A DNA stretch of 64,000 nucleotides from Bacteroidaceae bacterium HV4-6-C5C (GCA_007896885.1 VOIU01000009.1:109572-173571), one strand, 5' to 3'; numbered from the stretch's first letter, positions 17,349 through 26,522 are shown. A program made the numbers and translations. Notes: generated from the sequence alone by a model not told the origin.

Positions 17349-18341
17349 TTATTTTTGACTCAATAATTCAGCTAATTTCGCTTCCAGCTCTTCACCTCTA
17401 AGATTCTTAGCTATAATAGCACCTTCCTTATCTAAAAGAAGATTTGAAGGAATAGATCGTATTCCATAAAGCTTTGCAGCCGCATTATTCCAAAATTGCA
17501 AATCAGAGACATGCGTCCAAGTCAAGTGGTCTTTCTCTATAGCTTTTAACCAAGGTTCCTTGCTTGCATCGAGTGAAACCCCAAAAACATCAAAGCCTTT
17601 ATCTTTGTATTCCGAATAGACTTTTACCACATTAGGATTCTCTTTGCGACAAGGACCGCACCATGATGCCCAAAAGTCAACTAAAAGATATCCTTTACCC
17701 AAGCGATCAGATAACTTCACAACATTGCCTTCAGGATCTTTCAGAGCAAAATCCGGTGCTTTCTTTCCAACAGCCACTCTCTCCATAGTACTTACCAATT
17801 CTTTTAGAATATTACCATATTCGGTATTCTGCAAAGATGGATTCAATAACTGGAGATTGGCTTTTATCTCTTCTGGCGTCAGTCGATAAGAGAAATCACG
17901 ATATAAAGCATAGAGGGAAACCAAAGAATTTGGATGCTGTTTTATAAACTCATCTATTTTCACACCTTGATCTTTCTTGTAAGAAACATACAAATCTTGT
18001 AAATCAGACCCCTTAATTACACTATTAGAATATCCATCGGAAGGATCAAGAGTGACGGATACCTTGCTTTTATTCAGAAATAGTATTAAAGAACCTTGCT
18101 TGTTGTCCATTGACAGACTGTATATTTCGGGCAAGTATAACTCTCTCGAAAAAGAGAAATTTCCATTTGTAACTGTAGCAGAGTCAAGCTTCTGAAATTT
18201 TTTATTTTGAAGCTTTTGCAAGTATACTTTACCCAAGTTATTCCCTATAACTTTTCCTTCTATGGAGACTTTCTTGTATCCATCTTGTGCGTTGACTAAT
18301 ACGCTAAAGCATAAAAATGCCAGTATTAAAGACTTTTTCAT
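17349..18341 (-). CDS. TlpA/ResA-like thiol-disulfide protein with DUF4369-type N-terminus
   Basis: A 330-residue exported protein. The ATG at 18339-18341 is chosen because it begins a clean signal peptide (MKKSLILAFLCFSVLVNAQ); the longer frame adds 12 residues unlike a signal. The N-terminal half (VSIEGKVIGNNLGKVYLQKL) resembles the DUF4369 domain common before thioredoxin domains in Bacteroidetes. The C-terminal half is a thioredoxin fold with VDFWASWCGPCRKENP, so the redox pair is WCGPC, and a cis-proline region IRSIPSNLLLD. Role: periplasmic disulfide reduction or exchange; partner unknown. The gene is transcribed away from the porphyrin operon, and its promoter matches that of the SusC-type gene at the left edge. 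Confidence 0.9.
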   Translation of the reverse strand: MKKSLILAFLCFSVLVNAQDGYKKVSIEGKVIGNNLGKVYLQKLQNKKFQKLDSATVTNGNFSFSRELYLPEIYSLSMDNKQGSLILFLNKSKVSVTLDPSDGYSNSVIKGSDLQDLYVSYKKDQGVKIDEFIKQHPNSLVSLYALYRDFSYRLTPEEIKANLQLLNPSLQNTEYGNILKELVSTMERVAVGKKAPDFALKDPEGNVVKLSDRLGKGYLLVDFWASWCGPCRKENPNVVKVYSEYKDKGFDVFGVSLDASKEPWLKAIEKDHLTWTHVSDLQFWNNAAAKLYGIRSIPSNLLLDKEGAIIAKNLRGEELEAKLAELLSQK

Positions 18342-18446
18342 CTTTTGATGTGATTTGGATTCTGTAAAAACCATCATTGATTTTTACTAATGATTAATAT
18401 GAATAATAACTACTTTAATTTTCAATTATAGCTTCCTTGTACGTCT

Positions 18447-18505
18447 GCAAAGGAAAAAAACTTTTTAAAACTAATCCATACCACAAATATGGGATTTATA
18501 CACCA
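18447..18505 (-). promoter_or_regulatory. Promoter and twin half-site operator of the TlpA-like gene
   Basis: Minus-strand -7 box TTCCTTTGC (18447-18455), then half-sites TGGTAT (plus ATACCA, 18478-18483) and TGGTGT (plus ACACCA, 18500-18505) exactly 22 bp apart. The distance from -7 box to first half-site (22 intervening bases) is the same as at 1839-1897, and roughly 33 bases around the half-sites are nearly identical. Leader about 100 bases. Confidence 0.72.
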
Positions 18506-18560
18506 TACTTGAAGCAATTCTATTAAAGCACCTTAAACTAAATGAAATATTACCATAAAT

Positions 18561-18607
18561 CCTCATAAATGAGGATTGCTTTGGAAACAAAAGTAATGTA
18601 CTTTTGC
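18561..18607 (+). promoter_or_regulatory. Promoter and palindromic operator of the porphyrin operon
   Basis: A perfect -7 box TACTTTTGC is at 18599-18607, only 16 bases before the ATG at 18624, so the leader is very short. The -33 region is weak (TTGC at 18576-18579 at the canonical 19-bp gap, or TTTG at 18580-18583 at 15 bp). Just upstream lies the inverted repeat CCTCAT-AA-ATGAGG (18561-18574), a good candidate for a dimeric regulator controlling the operon, for instance in response to heme or iron. Confidence 0.65.
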
Positions 18608-18623
18608 AGCCAAAAAAAGAAAG

Positions 18624-20672
18624 ATGAGATTTTATTTTTTGTTGTCCGCATTATTGTTATCTAAAATAAGCTTTGCCAATACTACCGAATCTGATCCGGA
18701 TTCTATCCCACACAAATTAATACCACTCGACGAAGTAATAGTGACCTCATACAAGGAAAAGAAAAGCTTTAAAGAGATACCGGCATCAGTATCTATATTA
18801 TCGGTAAACGAACTAAATAGAAGTAATATCACAGACTTTAAAGATATCAGTTCATATATTCCCAACCTCTATTTTCCTGACTATGGTTCAAAACTAACCT
18901 CTCCACTCTATATTCGAGGAATAGGATCAAAACTGACTCCTTCGGTAGGTCTATATGTTGACGGCATTCCTTTCTTTGATAAATCGGTGTTCGACTTTGA
19001 TATGAACGAAGTAAACCGTATAGAGATATTAAGAGGCCCGCAAGCTACACTATACGGACGTAACACAATGGGTGGAATTATTAATGTCTATACTAAAAAT
19101 CCTCTGGATTATGAAGGCCTCAACTTTCGTCAAACAATTGCCAACTATGGACAGACCGAATCATCAGGGGCATATTACGGAAAAATCTCCGATAAAGTAG
19201 GCTATTCTTTCTCTTCCAAATATAAATATAACGATGGCTTCTTTACCAACCAATACTTGGGACAAAAAGTAGACCGATCCAACCATATTGCAACAAAAGG
19301 TAAACTTCAATGGATAACAGACGGTGGACTGGAAGGTCTATGGGCTGTCAATTACGAATATACCGATCAAGGAGGTTATCCATACGGATTATACAACCAA
19401 AATACAGGAGTTATCAACGATGCAGACTACAACAGCTATAGTTCGTATCGACAAGGGGTCTTGACTTCAGGACTCACACTTAGTTATACATTTCCGTGCT
19501 TTGTCTTAAAATCAGTAACTGGATATCAAAATTTGGATGACAGACAAGCTATCGACCAAGATTTCACCTCACAAGCAAATGCATTTGTCATACAAACTCA
19601 ACGTCAGAACCAATTTTCACAAGAATTGGAAATACGATCCAAGAATAACAACAGATTTACATGGGTTAACGGGTTATTCGCTTTTTATAATATTGCAAAC
19701 CGGACAGTATTATATACCACTCAAAAAGATTATAAAGAACCATCATACGGATTAGCTTTCTACCATCAGTCAACAGTAAAAAATCTTTTGGTAAAACACC
19801 TATCTGCAACATTAGGATTACGAATGGATATAGAAAGAGATAAACAAGATTATAAGATTTGGGCTATAAAGAATGGAAATAAGACACTAGAGAGCCAGTT
19901 AAATGATAGAATGAGCTTTACTCAATTCACCCCCAAATTATCATTGCAATACCAGTTCGATAAAAACAATATGACTTATGCCACTATAACCCGAGGTTAT
20001 AAAACCGGTGGATTCAATGTTTCCTTTACTTCGGATGACGAAAGAACTTATAAGCCGGAATATAGCTGGAATTATGAGGTGGGAGGAAAAGTATCTATGT
20101 TCGACGGAAAAATACAAAGTGATTTAGCTCTTTTCTATATTGACTGGAGACATCAGCAAATCTCACACAAAATACCAACTGGGCAAATACTCACAAATGC
20201 AGGACGCTCTTATAGTAAAGGAGCTGAGTTATCGTTAAAAGCGCAGCTAACATCTCAACTAAATCTGCAATTTTCCTATGGTTACACCGAAGCTAAGTTT
20301 AGAGAATATCTATATGGTAGTGATGATTATTCCGGCAATTATACCCCCTATGTACCACGCCAGACTGTTATGTTGGGAGGTAGCTACGCTTTCAATTTTT
20401 ATTCCAGATATATTGATTATTTAATGGTTTCAGCCCAATATACTGGCATTGGAAAACAATATTGGAATGAAGCAAATGCTGTAAGCCAGGGTTTCTACGG
20501 GACATTGAATGGGAAAATTTCTGTTGTAAAGAAAAATCTCACAGTGGATCTTTGGATTAAAAATGTAACGTCAAAAGATTATGCCGCTTATTTATTCCAG
20601 TTAGGCACAAAATATTTTGCTCAAAAGGGAAAACCGCTTACCTTTGGGACAACAATATCATTTACATTATAA
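18624..20672 (+). CDS. TonB-dependent receptor of the porphyrin operon
   Basis: A 682-residue receptor with signal peptide (MRFYFLLSALLLSKISFAN), a TonB box (DEVIVTSY, about 37-44), a plug with PLYIRGIGSKLTPSVGLYVDG and IEILRGPQATLYGRNTMGG, and a 22-strand-type barrel ending in a typical terminal aromatic (TFGTTISFTL). It lacks the carboxypeptidase-like domain of SusC proteins and has no SusD partner; it looks like a classical iron-compound receptor. It starts a four-gene operon: the MFS gene begins 10 bases after its stop, then hemN and hemG. Inferred substrate: a porphyrin or heme-like compound. Confidence 0.92.
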   Translation: MRFYFLLSALLLSKISFANTTESDPDSIPHKLIPLDEVIVTSYKEKKSFKEIPASVSILSVNELNRSNITDFKDISSYIPNLYFPDYGSKLTSPLYIRGIGSKLTPSVGLYVDGIPFFDKSVFDFDMNEVNRIEILRGPQATLYGRNTMGGIINVYTKNPLDYEGLNFRQTIANYGQTESSGAYYGKISDKVGYSFSSKYKYNDGFFTNQYLGQKVDRSNHIATKGKLQWITDGGLEGLWAVNYEYTDQGGYPYGLYNQNTGVINDADYNSYSSYRQGVLTSGLTLSYTFPCFVLKSVTGYQNLDDRQAIDQDFTSQANAFVIQTQRQNQFSQELEIRSKNNNRFTWVNGLFAFYNIANRTVLYTTQKDYKEPSYGLAFYHQSTVKNLLVKHLSATLGLRMDIERDKQDYKIWAIKNGNKTLESQLNDRMSFTQFTPKLSLQYQFDKNNMTYATITRGYKTGGFNVSFTSDDERTYKPEYSWNYEVGGKVSMFDGKIQSDLALFYIDWRHQQISHKIPTGQILTNAGRSYSKGAELSLKAQLTSQLNLQFSYGYTEAKFREYLYGSDDYSGNYTPYVPRQTVMLGGSYAFNFYSRYIDYLMVSAQYTGIGKQYWNEANAVSQGFYGTLNGKISVVKKNLTVDLWIKNVTSKDYAAYLFQLGTKYFAQKGKPLTFGTTISFTL

Positions 20673-20682
20673 GATCAGCATA

Positions 20683-21885
20683 ATGCCGGATAAAATATTC
20701 AACAAATTATTTACTTTCTTCTCTCTTTACATTGCTCAATCGGTTCCAATGAGTCTTTTTAGCACCTTGTTACCGGTGTTGATGAGACAAGATAATTTTT
20801 CATTGACTTCAATAGGATTACTCCAATTAATAAAACTGCCTTGGATTATAAAATTTTTATGGGCGCCTATTGTTGATGGTAAAACCTCAGGATTAAAGAC
20901 TTATAAACATTGGATATTTTACTCGGAATTTGTTTATGCTTTTCTAATCTTACTAATTGCATTTCTAGATTTAAAAACAAATTTCATACTTATATTGGCA
21001 TTGATCGTGCTTTCTTTTGTAGCATCCGGGACTCAGGATATTGCAACAGATGCATTAACAACGCTTTCGTTCTCTCGTAAAGATAGAAGCCGTGGCAATA
21101 GTATGCAAAGTATGGGTAGTTTTACTGGCTCTTTGGTCGGTGGAGGACTTTTATTGATTTTATATAAATATACAGGCTGGACTTTCATGCTATTAGGTTT
21201 GTCGCTGTTTGTTATCCTAATGCTCCTCCCGCTATATCTATATAAAGATGAAAACTTTGTCTCCCGTGCAGGACGAACACCAATCAGTATGAAAGATTTG
21301 GTATTATTTTTCCGCCAGCGGAGAATAATACCTCAACTTACATTTTTAGTTCTGTTTAATGCAGGTTTAATAGGCATACTTGCCATGCTTAAGCCATGGC
21401 TCGTCGACTTAAACTACCCTACTGCACATATCGGATTCATGTTTAGCATATTTGGATCACTTTGCGGCTGTATAGGTTCTTATTTTAGTGGTAATATTAT
21501 CCGAAATTGGGGAAGAGGATATGCTGCAACAATATTTGCCAGTTGTATTCTCTTCACTGGACTGTATTTCACGGGGTTATCATATTTTGACGTACTAAAT
21601 ACTCTAAATTTATATTTGGGAATTCTATTTCTTTGGACTAGTTACGGACTGGCTACAGTGCTTGTTTACACCATAGCAATGGACTATGTCAGAGTTGGAC
21701 GTGAAGGAACTGACTTCACAATCCAAATAGTTGTATTACATTTAAGTAGCATGCTTATAGCTGTAGTGAGCGGAAAACTTGCCGATCAATGTGGATATAC
21801 AGCTTTATTTATAGCTGAAAGTATATTGTCGGCTCTATCGCTTATTTACGTAATGTTTTATTTCAAAAGACTTTTTCGATCATGA
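20683..21885 (+). CDS. MFS permease, AmpG / RhtX-FptX type
   Basis: A 400-residue, 12-segment inner-membrane transporter. The start at ATG 20683-20685 (MPDKIFNKLF) follows the receptor stop by 10 bases. The stretch LLQLIKLPWIIKFLWAPIVD matches the signature of the PAT branch of MFS, which includes AmpG, the acetyl-CoA transporter and the siderophore permeases RhtX and FptX. FASGTQDIATDALTT-like segment (SGTQDIATDALTTL) is also typical. The last four bases overlap hemN (ATGA), indicating translational coupling. Context suggests import of the compound brought in by the TonB receptor. Export cannot be excluded. Confidence 0.88.
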   Translation: MPDKIFNKLFTFFSLYIAQSVPMSLFSTLLPVLMRQDNFSLTSIGLLQLIKLPWIIKFLWAPIVDGKTSGLKTYKHWIFYSEFVYAFLILLIAFLDLKTNFILILALIVLSFVASGTQDIATDALTTLSFSRKDRSRGNSMQSMGSFTGSLVGGGLLLILYKYTGWTFMLLGLSLFVILMLLPLYLYKDENFVSRAGRTPISMKDLVLFFRQRRIIPQLTFLVLFNAGLIGILAMLKPWLVDLNYPTAHIGFMFSIFGSLCGCIGSYFSGNIIRNWGRGYAATIFASCILFTGLYFTGLSYFDVLNTLNLYLGILFLWTSYGLATVLVYTIAMDYVRVGREGTDFTIQIVVLHLSSMLIAVVSGKLADQCGYTALFIAESILSALSLIYVMFYFKRLFRS

Positions 21886-23252
21886 CAACAGATCTGCTTT
21901 CAAAATATAATGTTCCTACTCCGCGATATACTAGTTATCCTCCTGCTAATTATTTTCATGAAGCTTTTCATGAAAAAGAATATAAAAAAGCAATCATTGC
22001 TTCAAATGAGACTTCTCCAACTCATATTTCTTTTTACATTCACATTCCATTTTGCCCACAACTTTGCTATTACTGCGGATGTAACTCCTACCCTATGGAA
22101 AAAAAAGATATTGTGGAAAGTTATGTAAGTGCAATAAAAAAAGAGATTGAACTTGTTTTGCCTCTACTTGATAAAAATCGTAAAATAACACAAATACATT
22201 ATGGAGGAGGTACTCCAACTGCTATCCCCTTACATCATTTAAAAGAGATAAATGAATTGCTGCTCTCTAATTTCGAGTGTATCGATTATCCAGAGATAGC
22301 CATAGAATGCCACCCGGGGTATCTTACAGAGAGACATTGGTTGCAATTAGTAGAAGCAGGCTTTAACCGTTGCAGTATTGGAATACAAGATTTCAATACT
22401 GAGGTGCTAAGAACAGCAAACAGAAGACCGTCTTTTTTACCGGTGGAAGAGATATTCAACATTCTTCGTTTTCACCGCATATCCATTAATCTCGATTTTA
22501 TATACGGTCTTCCAGGACAAACAGAAAATAGCTTTAAAGAAACTATTTTAAAAGCAGTATCTCTTATGCCTGATCGCTTAGTTACATTTTCTTATGCGCA
22601 TGTGCCATGGGTCAATAAGAATCAATTAATTTTGGAAAAAGCCGGGCTACCGTCAAGTGAAGCAAAAAGTAATATGTATCAACAGACTAACAGCACAATG
22701 ACCGTTCAAGGGTATGTGCCAATCGGACTAGATCATTTTGTTCTACCGGATGATCCCCTTAATATAGCTTTAAATAATGGACTATTGCATCGAAATTTCC
22801 AAGGATATTGTACAAGAATGACTACCGGGCAAGTTTATGCTTTTGGTGTCACCGCTATTAGTCAGCTTTCAACTGCATATAGTCAGAATACGCGCAGCAT
22901 TCCACAATATATTGAATCTATAAACAAAGGGAACATACCCGTGATGAGAGGATATCTTTTAAATTCTGAAGAGCAATTAGCCAGAGAAGTAATAACGACA
23001 TTAATGTGCAATGAAAGACTAAACTGGTCGGAACTAGCACAGCTTATCAAAATTCCGATACCAGAAATAAAAAGTCGCCTAACATACGATGCTTCCAAAT
23101 TAAAGGAAATGGAAGAAGATGGAATCATCACCCTAAGTCCTGAAGAAATCAAAGTAACCAAGAAGGGAGCACTTTATGTACGTAATGTAGCAGCAATATT
23201 TGATCCACTAATGCGAAACGGAAATACACTGCGCTTTTCGAAACCTGTATAG
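21882..23252 (+). CDS. hemN: Oxygen-independent coproporphyrinogen III dehydrogenase
   Basis: A 456-residue radical-SAM enzyme, the same length as E. coli HemN. The early RYTSYPPA motif and the iron-sulfur motif CPQLCYYCGC (C58, C62, C65, C67) identify true HemN: the fourth cysteine (C-x-C) is absent from the heme chaperone HemW. Other signatures include HYGGGTPTAIP, IGIQDFN, FIYGLPGQT and GLDHFVLP. It converts coproporphyrinogen III to protoporphyrinogen IX by two anaerobic decarboxylations in the cytoplasm. The ATG overlaps the MFS stop, and hemG follows 28 bases later. Confidence 0.95.
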   Translation: MTTDLLSKYNVPTPRYTSYPPANYFHEAFHEKEYKKAIIASNETSPTHISFYIHIPFCPQLCYYCGCNSYPMEKKDIVESYVSAIKKEIELVLPLLDKNRKITQIHYGGGTPTAIPLHHLKEINELLLSNFECIDYPEIAIECHPGYLTERHWLQLVEAGFNRCSIGIQDFNTEVLRTANRRPSFLPVEEIFNILRFHRISINLDFIYGLPGQTENSFKETILKAVSLMPDRLVTFSYAHVPWVNKNQLILEKAGLPSSEAKSNMYQQTNSTMTVQGYVPIGLDHFVLPDDPLNIALNNGLLHRNFQGYCTRMTTGQVYAFGVTAISQLSTAYSQNTRSIPQYIESINKGNIPVMRGYLLNSEEQLAREVITTLMCNERLNWSELAQLIKIPIPEIKSRLTYDASKLKEMEEDGIITLSPEEIKVTKKGALYVRNVAAIFDPLMRNGNTLRFSKPV

Positions 23253-23280
23253 AAACAGAACTTATAAATAATAACTCAAA

Positions 23281-24636
23281 ATGGATAAGAATGTTGAAGT
23301 AGTAGTCATTGGCGGTGGTATAACAGGATTAGTCACCACTTTCCTTTTAAAAGAAAAAGGAGTCAATGTCTTACTATTGGAGAAGGCAAATCGGGTTGGT
23401 GGGCAATTAAATACTATAGATGACGAAGGCTTTTTATTTGAATCCGGGCCAAATACAGGAGTAATTTCAAACAAAGAAGTATTAGACTTATTTCGCAAAC
23501 TAGGAAATGATTGTACCTTACAAATTGCCCGTAAAGAAGCTAAAGTCCGACTTATTTGGAAGAAAGGATCATTCCGTCCACTGCCAAGCGGACTCTTAAG
23601 CGCCATATCTACGAACTTATTCTCTTGGCATGATAAAATCAATATTTTATTCGAACCATTCAGAAAAAAAGGAAAGAACCCGAATGAAAGTATTGCCGAT
23701 CTAGTAAAACGAAGATTAGGAAAATCTTATCTAAACTATGCTGTTGACCCTTTTGTATCAGGAGTATATGCAGGTGATCCAAATCGTTTAGTTACCCGAT
23801 TCGCTTTGCCGAAGCTCCACAGATTAGAGGATGAATACGGTAGCTTTATTCGTGGAGCAATTAAAAGGCGAAAAGCACTGGCTTCAGAGAAAGCACAAGG
23901 TATCTCAAAAGATGTTTTTTCCGTAAAAGGTGGATTTGGACAATTGGTAAAAGCACTCCAAAAAAAGATTGGCGATGAATTTATACAGCTTTCGGCAGGC
24001 TCCATAAAGTTAGAACCATCTTCAGATGGCTCGTGGGTGGTAACTTTAGGTTCTACAGAAAAAAAAATAACATCAAAAAAAGTAATAACTACTGTACCAG
24101 CTTATGCTTTACCTGATTTATTGTCTTTTATTGATACAAAAGAAATAGCCCCGATTTCATCTCTTACCTATGCTCCAGTTGTACAAATCGGCGTAGGGCT
24201 CAACAATAATAGCCGTGTTCCTCTTGCCTTTGGTGGATTAATACCTTCAATAGAAAAAGAAAAAATACTGGGTATTTTATTTAATTCATCATGCTACGAC
24301 GACAGAGCACCAAAAGGAAAGGCATCACTTTCTTTTTTCCTTGGAGGAATGAAGCATCCACATTTATTAAACTTATCGGATGAAGAAATTATAAAGCTGG
24401 TAAAAACAGGACTACATCGAATGATGAAATATCCGGAAGATACTCCGATAGAGAAGATATATATTTTCCGGCATTCCAAAGCAATACCACAATACGAGGT
24501 TGATACAGAAAAACGTCTCGAAAAGATTAATCTGCTACAAGAAAAATACAAGGGACTTATTTTAGCCGGTGGCATTCGAGATGGAATTGGATTAGCCGAC
24601 CGCATTAAACAAGCTACAGATTTAGCAAGTTTATAA
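23281..24636 (+). CDS. hemG: Protoporphyrinogen oxidase, FAD-dependent (HemY type)
   Basis: A 451-residue flavoprotein. The FAD-binding dinucleotide fold is at the start (VVIGGGITGL, glycines 11, 13 and 16; then LLLEKANRVGGQL), followed by FESGPNTG, the substrate-domain motif VDPFVSGVYAGDP, and the C-terminal FAD motif LILAGGIRDGIGLADRI. It oxidises protoporphyrinogen IX to protoporphyrin IX. Together with HemN it gives two consecutive late steps of heme synthesis; ferrochelatase is not in the window. It is the last gene of the operon, followed by a long inverted repeat between convergent genes. Confidence 0.93.
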   Translation: MDKNVEVVVIGGGITGLVTTFLLKEKGVNVLLLEKANRVGGQLNTIDDEGFLFESGPNTGVISNKEVLDLFRKLGNDCTLQIARKEAKVRLIWKKGSFRPLPSGLLSAISTNLFSWHDKINILFEPFRKKGKNPNESIADLVKRRLGKSYLNYAVDPFVSGVYAGDPNRLVTRFALPKLHRLEDEYGSFIRGAIKRRKALASEKAQGISKDVFSVKGGFGQLVKALQKKIGDEFIQLSAGSIKLEPSSDGSWVVTLGSTEKKITSKKVITTVPAYALPDLLSFIDTKEIAPISSLTYAPVVQIGVGLNNNSRVPLAFGGLIPSIEKEKILGILFNSSCYDDRAPKGKASLSFFLGGMKHPHLLNLSDEEIIKLVKTGLHRMMKYPEDTPIEKIYIFRHSKAIPQYEVDTEKRLEKINLLQEKYKGLILAGGIRDGIGLADRIKQATDLASL

Positions 24637-24701
24637 GAAAGATTCTATAAAATAAGCCCTGCTTCCACACTAGGAGGAAGAGCTTTAACAAACAAAATAA
24701 G

Positions 24702-24770
24702 GAGACCGTAATCTAAACTGTGTAGTAAAAAAAGTATTAACTTTACTAACACCGTTTAGATTACGATCTC
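24702..24770. terminator. Long imperfect inverted repeat between convergent genes
   Basis: GAGACCGTAATCTAAAC (24702-24718) and its near-complement (24754-24770) match at 16 of 17 positions, and GTGT/AGTAAA further inside can extend the stem. It stands 65 bases after hemG and may stop both transcripts. There is no strong T run, so an RNA-protective or repeat-derived role is possible. Confidence 0.5.
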
Positions 24771-24800
24771 ATATACTTTATAAAAGATTGCTCAAAACAA

Positions 24801-24833
24801 GAAACTGTCTACCAATAAGAGGCAGACAGCTTC
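24801..24833 (-). terminator. Terminator of the serC-serA-DUF1015 cluster
   Basis: On the minus strand a stem of 13 bp with two mismatches (GAAGCTGTCTGCC against GGTAGACAGTTTC) is followed by TTGTTTTG. It lies 38 bases after the DUF1015 stop. Confidence 0.6.
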
Positions 24834-24870
24834 TTCAAAAAAACATCGATATTTTAACTAAAGCTATTTA

Positions 24871-26118
24871 TTAATCCAATTTATGTATAACGAGTCCCGA
24901 ACGAAGTTTCGGTTCAAACCAAGTGGTTTTGGGAGGCATAATATTCCCTGTATCCGCAATATCCATCAACTGCTTCATACTAACCGGATAGAGAGCTAAA
25001 GCCATTTTCATTTCACCACTGTCCACCCTTTTCTTTAGTTCGCCCAAACCACGTATACCACCAACAAAATCAATACGTTTATCTGATCGAAGATCTTTAA
25101 TTCCCAGAATTTCGTCAAGAATAAGATTAGAAGATATAGTCACATCCAATACCCCTATAGGATCATTATCGTTATATGTGCCAGATTTTGCAATTAGACT
25201 ATACCAATTGCCTTCCAAATAGAGAGAGAAATTATGTAAGCCCGATGGTTTATAAATTTCTTCACCCTTAATTTCCAATATAAAATTCCTCTCCAACGCC
25301 TCTATAAAAGCATTAGTAGTAAGTCCATTAAGATCTTTAACTACGCGATTATAATCTATGATAGTCAACTGATTGGCTGGAAAACAAACCGCCATAAAGT
25401 AGTTGTATTCTTCTTTTCCTGTATGATTTGGATTTTGCCTAGCTTTTTCAGCACCTACCAAAGCGGCGGCAGCACTGCGATGATGTCCATCAGCAATATA
25501 CAGAGCAGGCATCTTTGCAAATTCTGCAGTAATAGATTCTATATCATCCTGATCATCTATAATCCAAAATTTATGTCCGAAGCCATCTCCGGGAGCAACA
25601 AAATCATATATAGGCATTCTAGTAACACAACGAGCCACAATATTGTCAAGTAGAGTATTATCGGGATACGCAAAAAAGACAGGCTCAATATTAGCATTGT
25701 TTACACGAACATGCTTCATCCTATCCTCCTCTTTATCACGACGGGTCAATTCATGCTTCTTTATCACCCCATTCATATAATCGGGAACATACGCGCCAAC
25801 CACTAAACCGTATTGGGTTTTGCCATTCATGGTTTGTGCATAAACGTAATAACTCTCCTTATCATCCTGTACCAACCAACCTTTATCTTGGAAGTTCTGG
25901 AAATTTTCTGCAGCTTTAGCATATACACATAGATCGTGCTCGTCTGTTCCTACAGGGAAATCAATTTCAGGCTTAATAATATGATATAACGATTTTTCAT
26001 TTCCTTCAGCTTCTTCACGAGCTTCTATAGAATTCAACACATCGTACGGGCGAGATGCGACTTGCTCCACCAAACTTTGTGGAGGTCGGAGACCTCGAAA
26101 AGGTTTTATTGTTGCCAT
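24871..26118 (-). CDS. DUF1015 family protein
   Basis: A 415-residue cytoplasmic protein. It begins with IKPFRGLRPPQSLVEQVASRPYDV and contains LYIADGHHRSAAA, the two most recognisable DUF1015 signatures; HH-R in the latter suggests a nucleotide or metal site. The biochemical function is unknown. The gene lies downstream of serC and serA, a neighbourhood I know from other Bacteroides, so a role tied to serine or one-carbon metabolism is plausible. It starts 23 bases after a small membrane-protein gene. Confidence 0.9.
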   Translation of the reverse strand: MATIKPFRGLRPPQSLVEQVASRPYDVLNSIEAREEAEGNEKSLYHIIKPEIDFPVGTDEHDLCVYAKAAENFQNFQDKGWLVQDDKESYYVYAQTMNGKTQYGLVVGAYVPDYMNGVIKKHELTRRDKEEDRMKHVRVNNANIEPVFFAYPDNTLLDNIVARCVTRMPIYDFVAPGDGFGHKFWIIDDQDDIESITAEFAKMPALYIADGHHRSAAAALVGAEKARQNPNHTGKEEYNYFMAVCFPANQLTIIDYNRVVKDLNGLTTNAFIEALERNFILEIKGEEIYKPSGLHNFSLYLEGNWYSLIAKSGTYNDNDPIGVLDVTISSNLILDEILGIKDLRSDKRIDFVGGIRGLGELKKRVDSGEMKMALALYPVSMKQLMDIADTGNIMPPKTTWFEPKLRSGLVIHKLD

Positions 26119-26141
26119 AATTAATTTATTATCATTTATAT

Positions 26142-26330
26142 TTATTCAGATTGTTTTTTTGAGAAATAGCTGCTTAGGACTAATACAAGACCAACTACAA
26201 TCAACACTAATGCAGTGGCCTTAAATATTTCTACAAAAGAAGCAGAAAGGTATTCACGCAAAAAAATATTTAAAAATTGCAATAACAAGGAAATTGCAAT
26301 CAACACTCTTCCTATCAAAACTCTATTCAT
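26142..26330 (-). CDS. Small two-segment membrane protein (downstream copy)
   Basis: A 62-residue protein with two hydrophobic segments (LIGRVLIAISLLLQFLNIFL and ATALVLIVVGLVLVLSSYF) and a charged tail. It resembles the neighbouring 59-residue protein in length, segment placement and the FF/FK...VLIV pattern, so the two are probably a diverged tandem duplication. No family recognised. It sits in the serA-DUF1015 unit, 12 bases from its neighbour. Confidence 0.62.
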   Translation of the reverse strand: MNRVLIGRVLIAISLLLQFLNIFLREYLSASFVEIFKATALVLIVVGLVLVLSSYFSKKQSE

Positions 26331-26342
26331 AGTAAAATACAG

Positions 26343-26522
26343 CTATTCTTTCTTTAAGAGATAAGTAATTACCAGATAAAGTACAGAAGTTACAATCAAA
26401 ACAATGGAGAAGCCTTCAAAGAAACCAATAGTGAAATCAGTGAATTTATCTCGAAGCATAATAGTTGATAAAAGTAAAATAAGTCCAAAGATCAACAAAC
26501 AAAATGCTCCTTTCTTTATCAT
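26343..26522 (-). CDS. Small two-segment membrane protein (upstream copy)
   Basis: A 59-residue protein with segments FCLLIFGLILLLSTIML and FSIVLIVTSVLYLVITYLL separated by a charged loop (RDKFTDFTIGF), ending LLKKE. I start it at ATG 26520-26522; a GTG overlapping the serA stop (26541-26543) could add seven residues and couple translation. Paired with the similar protein at 26142-26330. Function unknown. Confidence 0.6.
   Translation of the reverse strand: MIKKGAFCLLIFGLILLLSTIMLRDKFTDFTIGFFEGFSIVLIVTSVLYLVITYLLKKE

Noticed and set aside
21882..23252. HemW heme chaperone instead of HemN
   Set aside because: The fourth cysteine (CxxxCxxCxC), the RYTSYPP motif and the length of 456 residues fit HemN.
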